Positions 11,424 to 24,225 of a stretch of 64,000 bases of DNA are shown here, one piece after another. This DNA comes from Cordia subcordata (lineage: Eukaryota; Streptophyta; Magnoliopsida; Boraginales; Cordiaceae), in assembly GCA_028554755.1 (NCBI GenBank), contig JAPTOF010000014.1:4650001-4714000 (forward strand). Direction: 5' to 3'. Made by a program: the position numbers and the translations under genes. The stretch's first letter is position 1, and each line of letters begins with the position of its first letter. Under the pieces are notes generated by a model. The model was not told where the DNA came from. It saw only the letters and a program-made list of their open reading frames with translations, and ran no database searches.

Positions 11424-12525
11424 TTTATGGACTTAAGCAAGCATTTAGAGCATGAAACATCAAGTTTGATCATGCAGTCAAGTCCCTTGGCTTTGACCAA
11501 AACATTGATGAACCATGGGTGAATAAGAGGTACAACGAAAATGCTATGCCTTTACTAGTTCTGTATATGGATGACATCTTGTTGATTGGTAATGATGTGG
11601 GGATTTTATCACCCATAAAGGTTTGGTTATCTTCTTAGTTTCACATAAAGGATATAGGAGAAGCACGCTATGTTTTTAGGATCAAGATTTTATGAGACCG
11701 GAAGAACAGGAGGCTTGCATTATCCTAGGCTTCCTACATTGAGAAGATATTGGTTAGGTTCAATATGGCAAACTCCAAGAAAAGTTTCTTACCTTTTAGA
11801 CATAGAGTTACTCTATCTCGTGACCAATGTCAGAAGATGAAGGAGGTCCCTTATGCTTCAGCAGTGGGAAGCCTCATGTATGCCATGATGTGTACTAGGC
11901 CAAATATCTGTTATGCTCTTGGCATGGTTAGCAAAGATCACTGAAACCCTGGACCAGATCACTGGACTAGGGTCAAGTACATATTCAAGTTTCTGTGAAA
12001 AACTAATGAATATATGTTGGAATACCGCGCATTTTAATATCATTGGCTTATACGGACTCGGACTTTTTTAGGAGGTGTAGTTTTAGGAGGCCTACTTCTA
12101 GCTTTGTTTTCATATTGTTAGGAGGTGTAGTTTCATAGAAAAGTGTGAAGCAAAATTGCTTCGCATACTCGATCATGGAAGCAGAGTACGTAGTAGCGTC
12201 TAAAGCTGAAAAGGAGGTCGTATGGTTAAGAAAGTTGCTCACTGACCTAGAGGTTGTCCCAGCTGTACATAAGCTTATTATCTTGCACTGTGACAATACA
12301 ACTGCCATTACACAGTGCAAAAAGCCCATGAATCATAGCAAGGGTAGGCATATTGAGAGGACATACCATTTGATTCGAGAGTTCATCCAGAGAGATGACA
12401 TAGTGGTAGAAAAGATCACTTCGATTGAGAAATTAGCAAACCCATTCATGAAGACTCTTTCAGAGAGAGTGTTTGCCACACATGTAGAGTCTTTGGGTGT
12501 TAGGTTCATAATAAGTGATCTTTAG
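11424..12525 (+). pseudogene. Copia reverse transcriptase C-terminal part and RNase H, disrupted
   Basis: RT landmarks are SLGFDQNIDEP, then LVLYMDDILLIGND (the YxDD motif near 11563) and EVPYASAVGSLMYAMMCTRP (near 11847). RNase H begins at SIMEAEYVVASKAEKEVVWL (12169) and continues with LHCDNTTAI and GRHIERTYHLIREFI. It ends at a stop at 12523-12525, 14 bp before the LTR. In-frame stops occur after QAFRA, after VWLSS, and after KDH. The 126-residue RNase H frame is the longest intact piece. Confidence 0.88.
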
Positions 12526-12539
12526 TGTAAGTAGGAGAT

Positions 12540-14326
12540 TGTTGGAATTGTATACCATAAACATCACATTTACATGAATATTGGACTAGATATTTGATCA
12601 TTGTATATATTTATAAGCATCTTTACATGCATTTATCTTTGGTGTATGTGTGTGATATATTGTGCAAAGGTTAATGATATAGATCAATGACATGGGTGCA
12701 CAGTGAGGCTGGATGCATAGTAGGACCAAATCTAACTTTGGGTGTGTCATAAAGATGTCTATAGCTGAATGGTAATGTTGAGCACTTTACTGGGATAAGG
12801 ATATAATGGGCAAGTCTCCTGATAAGGGTGATCTACCTAAACCATTAGAGGGTTTTTCAGAACTTTGCTCCTAGTGCTTGTGTCAAGCATTGGACAGAAC
12901 CATCGTGAGTATGCCTTCTAGAACTGTGCCATCATCTATAGAAGACAAGATACTCACTACTTTTGAGTGATTAATTCTCTTAATCTTGAGCATGTATGGA
13001 TGAACTGATGTAAGTTAGGGTACAACGCTTTGATGTATTATGAGAAAAGGTCTTGAGTGATAAGATTGTTTGCCTCGTACGTTGGGTATTGTGTTTTAAT
13101 CAATCAGGACATGCATTTGTAACAATGAAGTCTATGTGCTCCCTTGGATTTGTCCTATTGGTCATCATAAATCTAGATCTAGTGAGATAACCCTTCAAAG
13201 GTATATCGGTCATTTGGCTTGTGGGTCGTTCCCTAGATCAAGAGATACATGACTAGTTGGTGACCACTATTTTGGACTAGAGATTCCAAAGTTCTATATG
13301 TAGTCTTAGAGGTGATGGTACATGTTTAGACTGGCCTTGACTGCAGTTATACATAGAAGAGCATTTTTGTCATTTTGCTTGATTGGTCAAAGACAGAGGT
13401 TACTTCGTGTAACAAGCTCCTATTTAGTCAATAATTATCCTTAGAGTGCGGCTTTGGTCTTTTGGTGGAGTAGATTTAAGTCAAAATGGCCATAATGTCG
13501 CCAAAGTGTTGGCGAGGGCATTTTGGTCATTTTAGGAGCCAAGGGTAATTATGTCTTTTGGTTCCTTCATTAGCCATTACTCTATTGAATGCATAATTGA
13601 GGACTTAATATATGTGGGTTGTTTAATTAAGATATGAGCTTGGAATATTAAGGAGGGAATTATTTATTATCTGAGTCTTTTTAATATAACTCATAAATAT
13701 CTTAATTGAATAAGTAGGGACCATATGAGAGATATTTAGTGTATGCGTGACATGAAATATTTGGGTATCCTTATTCTAAAGGAATAATCATTATGTAGAA
13801 AGTTATCCTTATCTAGAAAGTTTAAGTAAGGGTATTATAGGCATCTATGATGTCCCTTGAACCTTATCTATTTTAGGGTTGCTTAGTACTATATATAGTA
13901 CTAGATAAGCAAGACCAAATTCTTGAGCCTCTTTGAATATTTTGTGTTCTTGGTGTGTGTGCAAGAATTTTCACACACTAGCACCAAGAACACATACTAA
14001 ATCAAATATCTTCAATTTAGCCATAATCTAGTTTGCCCACGATATGGCTAAGTGTATCCAAGCAATAAAGTGAAGGATATAGTGAAGAAAACCACTAGAA
14101 AGCTATTTTGAGGAAGATTTAACACAAAGAGGCCATTTGCAATCAATTCACACTATGAGGGTAACCATATCCCTATTTATACTCGTTTATCTTTGCGTGG
14201 TTATATTGATTCCTATGTGTATAACATGTTTTGTGCTATATTCCACTACCATATCTTGATTATGGGCTTAAAAAATGAAAATCCAGAACTTAATCTTGTA
14301 TATGGTAATAGCCATTAGATCCAACA
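12540..14326 (+). repeat. 3' LTR of the truncated copia element
   Basis: A 1787-bp LTR, unusually long for copia, starting TGTTGGAATT and ending CCAACA. Its first ~750 bp match the solo LTR at 2815-3617. Near its end is a TATA-like CTATATATAGTACTAGAT stretch (about 13889-13906), a plausible promoter. Confidence 0.85.
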
Positions 14327-17140
14327 AATAGCACCCAAATACTAGGTAAATGAACCTTACACCAATTAAAGCATGCACAAAATTATAGCCTAAGTATGAT
14401 TATACCAATGCAAAGAAGATAAATCAAAAGCACTTGCCTTGATATGCAATTTTCCTCGAGACACCAGGATCATTTCAATTGCTTTCAATCACTTTATATA
14501 CATTTCATTCCTTTCATAGCTTGCGTAGAATGTCGCTTAACCTTTTGATGCAATGACAAACATTTGTGATGAATACCCCCAGTTACTCAGTTGGTCACAA
14601 TTTTAGGTGGTTAGTAGCTCTACTTATGGTCCCTTTTTAGTTGACTAGCGGAGTACGAAGGCGCTCTTTTTTTCTTTCTTCTCTTTCTTCTTTTTTTTTT
14701 TTCCTTTTTGTTGCACCTTTTTCACAATTGAATAATAACCTCAACACACTTTTATAGGAGTGATCTCAACTTTAGCATACCTTTTCCAAGGCACTTACTT
14801 CACATTTTATCATAATAATAAGTTAAGGCATGAATCCATCAACTCAAATTAGGCATTGGTTTCCAATTTAAGCAAGACATGCATCCATCAAACTCAAACT
14901 AGGCATTGGTTTCCAATTTAAGCATATTCAAACTTTTAAGCCCCAAGTAAAGATTAAGCAAGGTTCAAGTAATTTGTGTTCAAAGCAACTATCAAAGGCA
15001 ACTAAATACCATGGGGATGAATTTATCACATGTACCAACTTACTATTGCAACCAATTTGAGCTTTTGAGTGTGGAAAACCTGAAAAATAAAAAAGAGCGC
15101 CAATTTTTTTCCAAAAAGAAAAAGAGAGAAAACAGACAATGAGATTTAACATAATTAAGCATATTTTTCTCTCTCTCTCTCTCTCTTTTTTTCTTTGCAA
15201 CAAAAAGGCAAGAAATGCACTTTCCCCCATACTTAAAACAGACATTGTTCTTAATGTGAAAGAAAATAAAATAAATAAAACAAAATAAATAAATGAACAA
15301 ACAAAAAGTAAAGAAAAGGACGAGGACTTCCCCGAAATTCTGTGGAGAAGTGAGTGCGAGGCGATAGTGCTAATTGGAGAATCATGGGGCTAAAGGTGTT
15401 CGGACCTGCAAGAACAAAGAAACATCACATTCCTCCTTTTTTGTTGCAAATCCAAAGCATATAAAACAGTTCAAATCCTATCTCAAAAACCATCAAGGAT
15501 TTCATAATAGATATACATGAAGGCATCAAAAGTAGTATATTCATCCTCAATGAAACTCATGGCTGAATTAAACCTATTGATTGATAAACTGAACATAATA
15601 ACCATCAACCAAAAATTTGCCACACTATAATATCTCAAAATATACCCAGATGGGTTTACAAAGTGAAATGTTGAGTAAACTCTTTACAAGGTTCAAAATA
15701 TGTAGGCAATTAACACCAACAAATGATATCTAACCAATATTCTCAACCAAGATTTCAATTGTAGATTTTAAACCCAATTTTGTTTTTGCATAAGTTTTCT
15801 TATGAGCAAATTTACAAGAAAAATCTCTACACAGCTCAAAATTACCATGACATTCAATTGCAATAATATGTGACCCAACCAATATTGCCACAAAGCTTAT
15901 CAACAGTATTGTTGAAATCCAAAATCTCCAAAGCCTCAATATAAATAAAAATTTACATCGAATAATAGGTTGAGAGGGAGCTTAAAATACCCTTGTTATT
16001 GTCTCAATTTTAAAAGTTTTGAGATGATATTGTTTCAGTTTTAAAAAGTTTTGAGACTATCTCGCAAAAAAAGGAACTTGGATGCCAACATGGAGCCTTC
16101 TATGCAAAAGTGTGGCTTAAGCGGTTGGACTAGAATGGGGTTTCAGCATGTGCCAATGGTGGTGACTGGTTGGCTGTGACAATAGTGGTGGGCAGTGATA
16201 GGTTCACTTCCTACAAGCTCCTCCATGTTTTTTTCAATGGGAATGCTCTTTGGAGGTTCATGACCCTTTCTCTTTCGTCTCATGGTGTGTGTTGCAAGTG
16301 AGTGTAGCGATTTTGAAGCTTTGGAGGAGCTTTAATGGAGTTTTGAGGTGGTGGGTTGCTAGGGTTGCTTGTTCTCTTGGTTATTGGGTTTGATTGTGGT
16401 GGCTTTCTTGCCAATCTTTTCTTGTTCATGATGTGTTTTAGCAATTGGGTGTTGTGATTTGTTGAAAAATTAAAGCTTTAGGTGGTGGTTATAGTGCATT
16501 TTGGTGATAGGTTTAGTGTTAGAGTTGTAAGGAAAAAGAAGAAGAAGAGAAAAAGAAATAAAAATTGTTTTATGAGTTGTCAAGCTTTTATAATTTTATG
16601 AGAGAAGCCCTCAGTCCTTAGCTGTGGGCACATATAAGGCCCTGCAACCAAAATTTGCTTGAAAATTCTCAATTTGTACCACCCCACAAGAGAAAAAAAA
16701 AAAAAAACTCTCTTTCTCCATGAAACATTGTCCTGCCAATTACCAAAATACTCCAAAAATTTCATCAAACAAGAACCAAATTTCAAAAGGTGGAAGATAA
16801 AAATGACATAAAAATTCCTAAAAAGAAGAAAAATTGCAAAAATTAAAACTAACAAAAAAAAAATCTAGGTACTAAGGCATGGGTTGCTTTTTTCAAATGC
16901 CCTTATTTAATGTCATATGCTCGATGTAGCCAATCATCTAAGTTATCCAGAGGCTTCGGCTCAATTTCTTCAATTGGTGATTCGGATGAAACTTGTGAAT
17001 TACCGACAAGTTCTTGTATTTTTTGCAGCTTTGCTCCTTTCATCAAGTTATTTGTGGTCCTTTCAATCTCTAAATAAAAATTGTCAATTCCCTGTATGAT
17101 CTAACTTGGTCATAAAAAAAGCAAAAGTAATCAGCACCAA
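14327..17140 (-). other. Non-coding interior of the LARD-like element
   Basis: About 2.8 kb with no recognisable protein in any frame. It holds polypyrimidine runs (14660-14705; CT repeat 15171-15187) and a tandem duplication of about 55 bp (about 14830-14933, each copy with AGGCATTGGTTTCCAATTTA). Small open frames such as 14928-15245 are low-complexity and not convincing. Confidence 0.6.
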
Positions 17141-17157
17141 TCCTCGCAATAGCGCCA
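17141..17157 (-). other. Gypsy primer-binding site (tRNA-Asp type)
   Basis: The minus strand reads TGGCGCTATTGCGAGGA, close to TGGCGCCGTTGCCGGGGA, the PBS used by Athila-type gypsy elements. It lies five bases inside the 5' LTR. Confidence 0.78.
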
Positions 17158-17162
17158 AAATT

Positions 17163-18481
17163 TGATGGGTGTCAAAACCACCAAAAATAAAATTCCTACT
17201 CTTACTTCACAATTTGTGATAGAAGTGGGAAGGGTCGAACCCACAACGATTAGTTTATAAAATATAATTTTTATGCCAAGTCTGTAGAACAAGTTAAATA
17301 CTAGGGTTGACAATTAAAATTATATAAACAATAAATAAAAAACTAGAGAACTAACATAGATTAAAAATAAAGCAAGATAATTAAAAGACAAGTAAAAGGG
17401 TTTAGCCTAAGGTGTAAATCTTTGTTGAGGCCTGCAAATTTAATCCTAGATGCAATGATTGGTTTTACTTGTTTTGATAAATTAGTTATGGTTGTCGGCA
17501 TGGCCTGACAACTGAATCTTTACTTTCAGTGTTGATAATGGTTTAAATCTACTACGATTTTTTCCTACTATCATCTTACCTACTAGACAGTTTAAGCCTC
17601 GGAGATGCCCATAGGGTCTATCTAAATGTAGCATTAGGGCTTTAAAAGGACCTGATTTTAAAATTCGATTCTTTCGTGGAAATGCTCAGTTAGATTATAT
17701 GTTTTCTCGGAAAACTCGGTTCACCACTTAATTAGATTAATTATCTAATTTCTCTAATTGGCCACCTATCATCAACTAATTGATCAACTGTGCACAAAAT
17801 TGAATAATCACAAGATAATATTAATTTTTAAATTAGAAAATATATAAATACCAAAATAAAGCGAAAAGAGAAAAATTGGTTAGATCTCACAGATTTGTAA
17901 AACCATAAACTTTGAATTAACCCTGACAAGGATAAAAGCTTGACAGTTAAGCACCTAAAAGAAAGAAAAATATTTGCTAGAAAAATATTGTGAAAAATAA
18001 GATCGAAAACTAAATGATTCTACGTAGTTCCCTAAAGGATTTATAGAAAAAGTATCTGACCTATGAGTTCCTTAAGATAAGAAAATTCTTTTGATACTAA
18101 TCTAAAATAAAAGGTAAATAGCCAAAAATATAATCGTGGTCAAAATTAAACTTCTTCAAAATATTGTCTTTCCTTCAAGAATTAAAATAATCTTTTGGCC
18201 AACAATTTCTACCTAAAAAAGCCAAAAAATATCTTCCAATTCTAAGTCAAACTCATCAATCACACATAAAATCTTGCATGGGTAGATCTAGGACTATAAC
18301 ATCTAATTGACAACTCTAAACATGTCCAAAAGCATCATGGGTCTATATGTATTACTTCCATCTTCTTTGCAAAGCATTTTTATGTCCAAATACACAAACA
18401 AAATAACCTCAACTAGGAAGCATCTAATCTTGAATTTAAACATAAACAACTATCGATTCATGGTTTATTTTGGACTTATCA
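17163..18481 (-). repeat. 5' LTR of the LARD-like element (uninterrupted copy)
   Basis: A 1319-bp LTR that reads TGATAAGTCC to CACCCATCA on the minus strand. It is the intact counterpart of the split LTR at 3991-11186 and supplies the empty-site sequence for both insertions there (ACTAGGGTTGACAAT near 17302; AACTTCTTCAAAATATT near 18148). Confidence 0.87.
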
Positions 18482-18485
18482 CCTT

Positions 18486-18745
18486 CAATCACCAAGCCAA
18501 ATTGACAAAACATACTTCTTGGCCTGTAGATATTTATCCAATTTTAAACAAACATTCGCCCTTTGATTATCATGAGGGACAAACCCATACATCACACTTT
18601 CGACCTAGCGATATTTACCCAGGCCCAAACAATCATCCACGCCCTTTGATTATCATCAAGGCCAAACTAAAAAGCAAATTCTCAACTTTTGGGTATTTGT
18701 CTAGGTTTAAACCAATCATTCACACCTTTGATAATCATTAGGGTC
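18486..18745 (+). repeat. ~112-bp tandem array, right part
   Basis: The array resumes beyond the LARD-like element. CCTTTGATTATCATGAGGG, CCTTTGATTATCATCAAGG and CCTTTGATAATCATTAGGG recur with GGCCCAAACAATCATCCACG-type linkers. These units match the last units before 3991 (CCAAAACAAACATTCATAAC). Confidence 0.7.
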
Positions 18746-21700
18746 CAACTGATAAAGCTTGATTGAAGGAATTGAGCTTGATTGAAGATGCATGGGCCAA
18801 GGGATAAAGCTTGAAGATGATTTACAGAGGAACAGATGAAGAAAAGCTAATTTTAGAGACCCCTGAAAGAGGTATGAAATGAAGGAAAAAGATCAAAAGC
18901 GAAACAGTGAAGAATAGTCAGCAAAATGGTTCTGTTGGGAACCCGGTAGAGGATCCAAGAGCCCAATAGAGTGACCTCAGTAGAGGCAAAAGTTGAGAAA
19001 TTTTGAGGATACTGACGAAAAAGCAAAAAGTTGTTCCAGGGGCCTAGCAGCGTATCTGAGAGCACCCTACCGTGCATTTATTTAAGCTCAATTTTGAGCT
19101 ATTTTTAGGGAAGGAACTTTTATTTATAAAACCCTAATAAATCCCAACTCCTTTCCCACTTCACCAAACACCTAAAACATCATTTAAACACCGTACCAAG
19201 CAAGGATTGAAGCTTATAACAAGGGATTGAAAGGATTTGCGTTGGATTGAGCAAGGGTTTGAAGGGGAGTTTCTTTTTCCTTTTATTATTCTTGTAAATA
19301 TGCTTTGTAATTGAGTTAGATCTTTGGGTGTTTGTTGTTACATATTAGGTTAAGACTTTGAATAAAGGATTTGTGTGTATCTATGGCTCTTAATACACGC
19401 TTGTTTACATAAAGCAATGGCATGATTTAATATGTTTATGTATTGAAAATCAAATATATCTATATGTTCGATAAAATGCCTAAGTGAAAATGCATGCTTA
19501 ATTTGTGCTTTGAATTGTTATATCTTGCTATTGTGATGGTTGACCAGTGGTTCTTCATTCATGTTTAAGCTAGGTTGAGTGTTCTTTAACTTTAAACCTA
19601 ATTAATATGCTTTTAACTAGTTTAATCTACCTTAAATGGACAAGGTCTTAGGTTTAAACCTAACTAATGGTTAGACATTAGGGTTAGATCTAATCAACGT
19701 CATCTGGGACCTAATTAACTAAGCCCAAAAATCCTAGATCATAAGGACCACACTATACTTTAGGAGTCGATGCCTAGGGATAGACTCAGACCAAGTCCTA
19801 GAGGATAACAAGGTCAGTTGGTAAGGCTTGACGAGAGAACTTAATTAATTAAGCTCAAAAACTAGAATTGGCTTGCATAATCCTATGCTACTAAGAGTCG
19901 ACACTTAGGGATAGGAGTTTGATGTGTGTGTTTTTGAAGTGTAAATTGCATGATTTTGAGTGTGTATGAGTGCGTGTTTTGGTGCTAATTTTGTGTACTT
20001 CGAGCTTCTGAGTGATTATTGGGTCTCATTAAGTGTTTATGTGTGGTGTATCAATTTTTTTATCGTTTTATGCGTTTTCTATTCTATTTTCATTTTTTAT
20101 ATAATAATTCTGATTAATTAGGAATTAGGAAATTAAATTTATAAGTTAGCTCGGTTAGATTAGAATTAAGATATTAAATAACTAGAATTAGGATTCTAGG
20201 AATTTTAGTTAGTTAAATTAGAGTTCACTAAATTAGTTTAGGACATAATTAATTAAGCTCTAGGGTTTTAGGCCAAAGTTAGAATATAATAATACATATG
20301 CTAATAGAGAGTATATTATATATTATATTAACTAATGACTTGAACCCTACTTTTCCTTTTCCTTTTCTTTTCTTTCTTTAGGGCATAAAAACACAGCACC
20401 CATATATATATATATATATATATATATCAACTTATCAACAAGTGAGGAGAGAAGAAAAAGAGAGCAGTCAAGAACGAGAAAAAAAAAGAGAAGCACTGTA
20501 GCAGCCCAAATTTTTCCTATTTTCGTCCCTCGTTTCAGCACCAAACACACACATAATCTCACATACATACTCTCACACATTCACACTCAAAAGAGGAATT
20601 TTTAGGGTTGATTTGGGAGTGAAAAGAGGCAAATTCCAGCAAGCCTTTCTGTAGGAAAAAGTGCAGAAATTAGTCCGAAAAGCTGCAGAAACAAGAGATT
20701 TTGCTTGTTCTTTTCTTTGAGTTTGTTTTCTACTAATTAGGGCTTTATAAATACACTATTTGTATGCTTATTTCTGCAGGTTTTGGGGCTAAAAAGAGAG
20801 CTAAATTGGTGTAGAATTGGCGCAGAAATGTTGATGTCAAGTTGAATTTCATTGCTGAAAATTGCGTTTTGAAGTTGAATTTGAGCGAAATTGAAGCGGG
20901 AAGAGGTTCTAAGCTGAGATTTAATTTCTTGGACATGGAATTGATATTTTTGATATTAAATTTCAGTTTTGCTCTCTCTCTTTTAGCATGTTGAACTAAT
21001 TGCTTTACGCTAGGGTTGGATTATGGATTATGTTATGGCTTAGTGTTGGATTTTGACTTTTATGGATTTTGAGAGGCATGATGATTGCATAACTTGTGGA
21101 GAATTGTTGATAACTTTAATATAACATGTCTATGTGTTTGTTGAAAGTCCCAAGAGAGTTTATGCATGCTTGTTTTGAAATTGTTAATGATTATTGGTCT
21201 TGAGCTTAGCATGAAACATTGTTAATGTGTGAGCCATGATCTATCGCTTGCTCGATTTGCTAATTGTGCTTGAATAGGCTTAAGATTAATTGGTTCCATC
21301 CTTAGTTTGAAACAAAATTAATGGGTGTGCCTTAATCAACTTGGATTAGTCAATCACTTAGGTTGTTGGTATAGTTGCAAAGCCTTAATTAGTAGGATAA
21401 ACCTATGCTCTAGAAAGGGTCCGTTTAGGGATAGGGGTGTACCTTTAATTAAGGGTAATAAAGCTAGTTAATAAACTAAGGCACTAGTGCTATTAATTGC
21501 CTATGGTCCATAGTTAGTTCAATCACTAGCCAAACATAGAAAGTAATCCAACCCTAGGTCGTTTCCCATTACCGAATTCCCCTAGTCGTTCCCAATTGCT
21601 TTCTTTTCATTGTTTTCCATTTACTTTTAGTTTAATTTATGCACTTTAGTTTTAATAGGATAGTTTAGAGTTCCCTTCAATTCAAAATTCAAAAAAATAT

Positions 21701-22232
21701 CAAAAAAAAATAATTTCGTTTCTACATGTAGTTAATTTAGGATACATAGGACTTAGAAATCGTAGTTAGAGGCCTCCCTGAGGAGACGATACCCGTACTT
21801 TTGCACACACACTACACTACTTCTTATCTGTGCACTTGCGGGTTTTTAAAACAATATCAGAGTTCAACTGCAATTGCAAGATAATAAGATTAATTAGATA
21901 GGGACCTATATAGAACAATCAAGCCATAGATAGGCCGAATCATTATCATAGCCTAAGCCTAGTTGCAATGCAATCACCCTAGATCCTCTTCTGCCTAGTT
22001 TGGCTTTCTTTCCTTAGCTTGGCACATATAGTTCCTCCACGAGATCAGGCTAATTTAGGTTTAATTCCATTGTCACAAGCTCCCTTTAATCCTAGAAAAA
22101 GGCCAAAATGCTTCAACACATGCACGTAGCTAGTTTTAAGCACCCGAGTACATAGGGACCAAGCGAAGGAGCCTCCATGTGGAGACGATACCCATATGTA
22201 CACGCTATACTAGATAAGATCTGTACGCTTGG
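18746..22232 (+). mobile_element. Probable LTR and leader sequences of Athila-like gypsy elements
   Basis: There is no ORF of substance. Gypsy-LTR-like features include AGGGATAGG blocks (19787, 19909, 21428), the phrase GAGGAGACGATACCCGTACT (21781) with a diverged second copy (22178), and ACACACACTA runs. A likely LTR start is TTGATGTGTGTG near 19919. The region ends where Athila-type gag begins. Two overlapping or tandem LTR-like segments (about 18750-19918 and 19919-21860) seem present. Boundaries are uncertain, since I cannot align both ends of one element. Confidence 0.45.
20402..20427. repeat. (TA)n microsatellite
   Basis: Thirteen TA units. Confidence 0.95.
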
Positions 22233-23349
22233 TTGTTGATTTGCACACACACTAGTTTAACGATCACCATTCCGCGTTCTATTCCTTTTATTTTGTCATA
22301 TAATAAGTCACATTGGAATTCTCATCCTTATGACCCTCTTAGGCCTAATCCTCCATTAGAAGGTGAGCTTAATCTTAGGCAATATTTCTTTCCCTACGTT
22401 TTTAAGCCTAATTTGGCTATTCAATCTCTAGGTTTGGGGGAAGCAAATTTTGAGATCAAACATGGCAAATTAGCGATGCTCCTTTCTTTTTATGGGAGGA
22501 GCAATGAGAGTCCACTTGCACATGTCATAGATTTTGTGGAAATTTGCTACACTTTTATCTTTCCCAATGTGTCCCAAGAGTACATTCGCCTAAAGTTGTT
22601 TCCATTTTCATTAAAGGATAAAGCCAAACAACGACTCCATTCTTTGCCTAGCGCTTCTATTATGTTGTGGGATGAGCTTCAATCTCACTTTTATTAAAGG
22701 TTTTATCCATGGCAAGATCGCCGATCTCCAAGCCTTTATCATGACCTTTTCCCAACACGAACTTGAGACTTTCCATGAAGCATGGGAAAGGTTTAATGAT
22801 CTTCTTAGACAATGTCCATACTATAAGTATGGCACCCACGATCTCTTACAATATTTCTTTAGAGGTTTGATTGAGCAATAACGGATGCTGGTGAATGTTA
22901 TGTCCGGGGATGGGTTTTATAACTTGAGGCCGAGTGATGCATGGGAAAGGCTAGAGAATATTGCTAAGAACTCATTTTAGAACACTGCGATGGATAGGTT
23001 TAGTAAAGGCAACACTAAGAGAGGAGTTAATGAGATAGGTGAGAACGCCAACCCATTGGATCAGTTTATTTCATTGACTCTTGCACCATTCCAGGGCCAT
23101 AAGGCTAATCTATTACAGTCTTTCTCTTTTCTATTTACTGAGGTTTGTGCCATTTGTTTTGATTCATCTCACGAGACCTTAGCATGTCCACTAGCACCTC
23201 AGTTCCTTAAATTCATTCAAAAACAAGTGTATGCTACACAAGTGTACTCATTTGAGTACAATCTATATTCACACACTTATAATCAAAGTTGGAGAGATAA
23301 TCCAAAGTTTTCAAGTCGCAGAGCTAATTCAAGTCATTCTAGCCCCAAG
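22233..23349 (+). pseudogene. Athila-like gypsy gag, N-terminal and zinc-knuckle part
   Basis: The retrotransposon gag domain is clear. 22233-22697 encodes FEIKHGKLAMLLSFYGRSNE, then FPFSLKDKAKQRLHSLPSAS and MLWDELQSHFY. After a frameshift near 22690 comes FHEAWERFNDLLRQCPYY, which corresponds to the E-A-W-E-R-F-x-x-L-x-x-x-C-P motif of Athila gag, then FFRGLIEQ. After two stops, 22990-23352 holds CAICFDSSHETLACPLAP, a degenerate C-x2-C-x-x-x-H-x4-C knuckle, followed by an Asn/Tyr/Ser-rich stretch. An hAT transposon interrupts the gene at 23350. It is not functional. Confidence 0.88.
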
Positions 23350-24117
23350 TAAAAGTGGGACTATCCAATCCGTATCCGAACCCGCAACTACATCTGTATC
23401 CGAGCGGGTAGGTAAAAATAACCTATTTTGGATTTTGGATGTATCCGATCCGATATCTGATTTTCTTTTTTAGATTTTTGGGTAAGATATCAGGTAGCAT
23501 TTTCATTACCTGTTTGGATATCGGGTTACCCAAAGTTTTTTTAAAAATTAAATTAAAACAATATTAATCAGCAAAACTTGCCCTAAGTCATTCTTTGACA
23601 TATCCTTCTTGCTAAAGCCTAAATCGCCGAAGCCATCACCCATCAACCCTTCACCCTCATGCCCATACAACCACGATGCCGACTGGTGACCACTACAACC
23701 CTCACCAGCAGCACCAGCAACCACAGCCAACCCTCACGTACCAACAGCACTGACCAGGCACAGAGCTAGGTAATTTTTCGGATTACAAAATGCTTTTCAC
23801 ATATTTTTATTCAACTATTGTGATGAAAGTGTCTAACATACAGGGCAATAACATCTTCAAACCATTTGTCCCTATTTGGTTGGTCAAGTATGCACCAGTT
23901 CATGTTTTAAGTTTGATTATTAGAAATGATAGTTAGCTTTACCATCTTGATGTAATTTATCAGTTTGGTGCTCCATATAAGACCATGTTAACTAATCTAA
24001 GATTGATAGTGATGAGATCATGAGAATATCTATTATCCGTGTGTTGTGTATATTAGTGTGTTATGATAAAACTTGCTTTTATGAATTACTCATATCTTTT
24101 GAATCCCTTTTAGGGAT

Positions 24118-24225
24118 GAAAAATTGTTAGCCTTTGAAATTATTCCTTACAGGATGAAAAATTGTTAGTCTTTGAAATTCTTTTGAATCCCTTACAGGGA
24201 TGGAAAATTGTTAGTCTTTGAAAAA
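24118..24225 (+). repeat. Short tandem repeat in the hAT 5' region
   Basis: Three diverged copies of GATGAAAAATTGTTAGTCTT, separated by TTGAATCCCTTACAGG-like linkers. Confidence 0.75.

Larger units (their letters stand above)
11424..14326 (+). mobile_element. 5'-truncated Ty1/copia element with a 1.8-kb 3' LTR
   Basis: The element enters in the middle of reverse transcriptase (GLKQAF at 11424) and continues through RT and RNase H. A PPT (GTAGGAGAT) ends at 12539, and an LTR from TGTTGGAATTG (12540) ends in GATCCAACA (14326). No 5' LTR, PBS, gag, protease or integrase is present. It lies inside the LARD-like element in opposite orientation. The missing 5' part points to a deletion after insertion, because copia elements do not normally insert truncated. 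Confidence 0.88.
3991..18481 (-). mobile_element. Large gypsy-type non-autonomous retrotransposon (LARD-like) with nested insertions
   Basis: Two homologous minus-strand LTRs (3991-11186, interrupted, and 17163-18481) bound the element. On the minus strand each starts TGATAAGTCC and ends CACCCATCA. A PBS (17141-17157) abuts the right LTR and a purine-rich PPT (minus-strand reading of 11187-11198) abuts the left LTR. The flanks share CCTT (3987-3990 and 18482-18485), or ACCTT if the terminal A is shared. Joining the flanks restores a unit of the ~112-bp array. Once the inserted copia element is removed, the ~3 kb interior shows no gag, protease, RT or integrase. A non-autonomous derivative is therefore likely, but deletion of coding DNA cannot be excluded. 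Confidence 0.8.

Noticed and set aside
14928..15300. Two overlapping minus-strand frames (105 and 85 codons)
   Set aside because: Low-complexity Arg/Glu and Phe-rich translations of a CT/TTTC tract inside the non-coding LARD interior.
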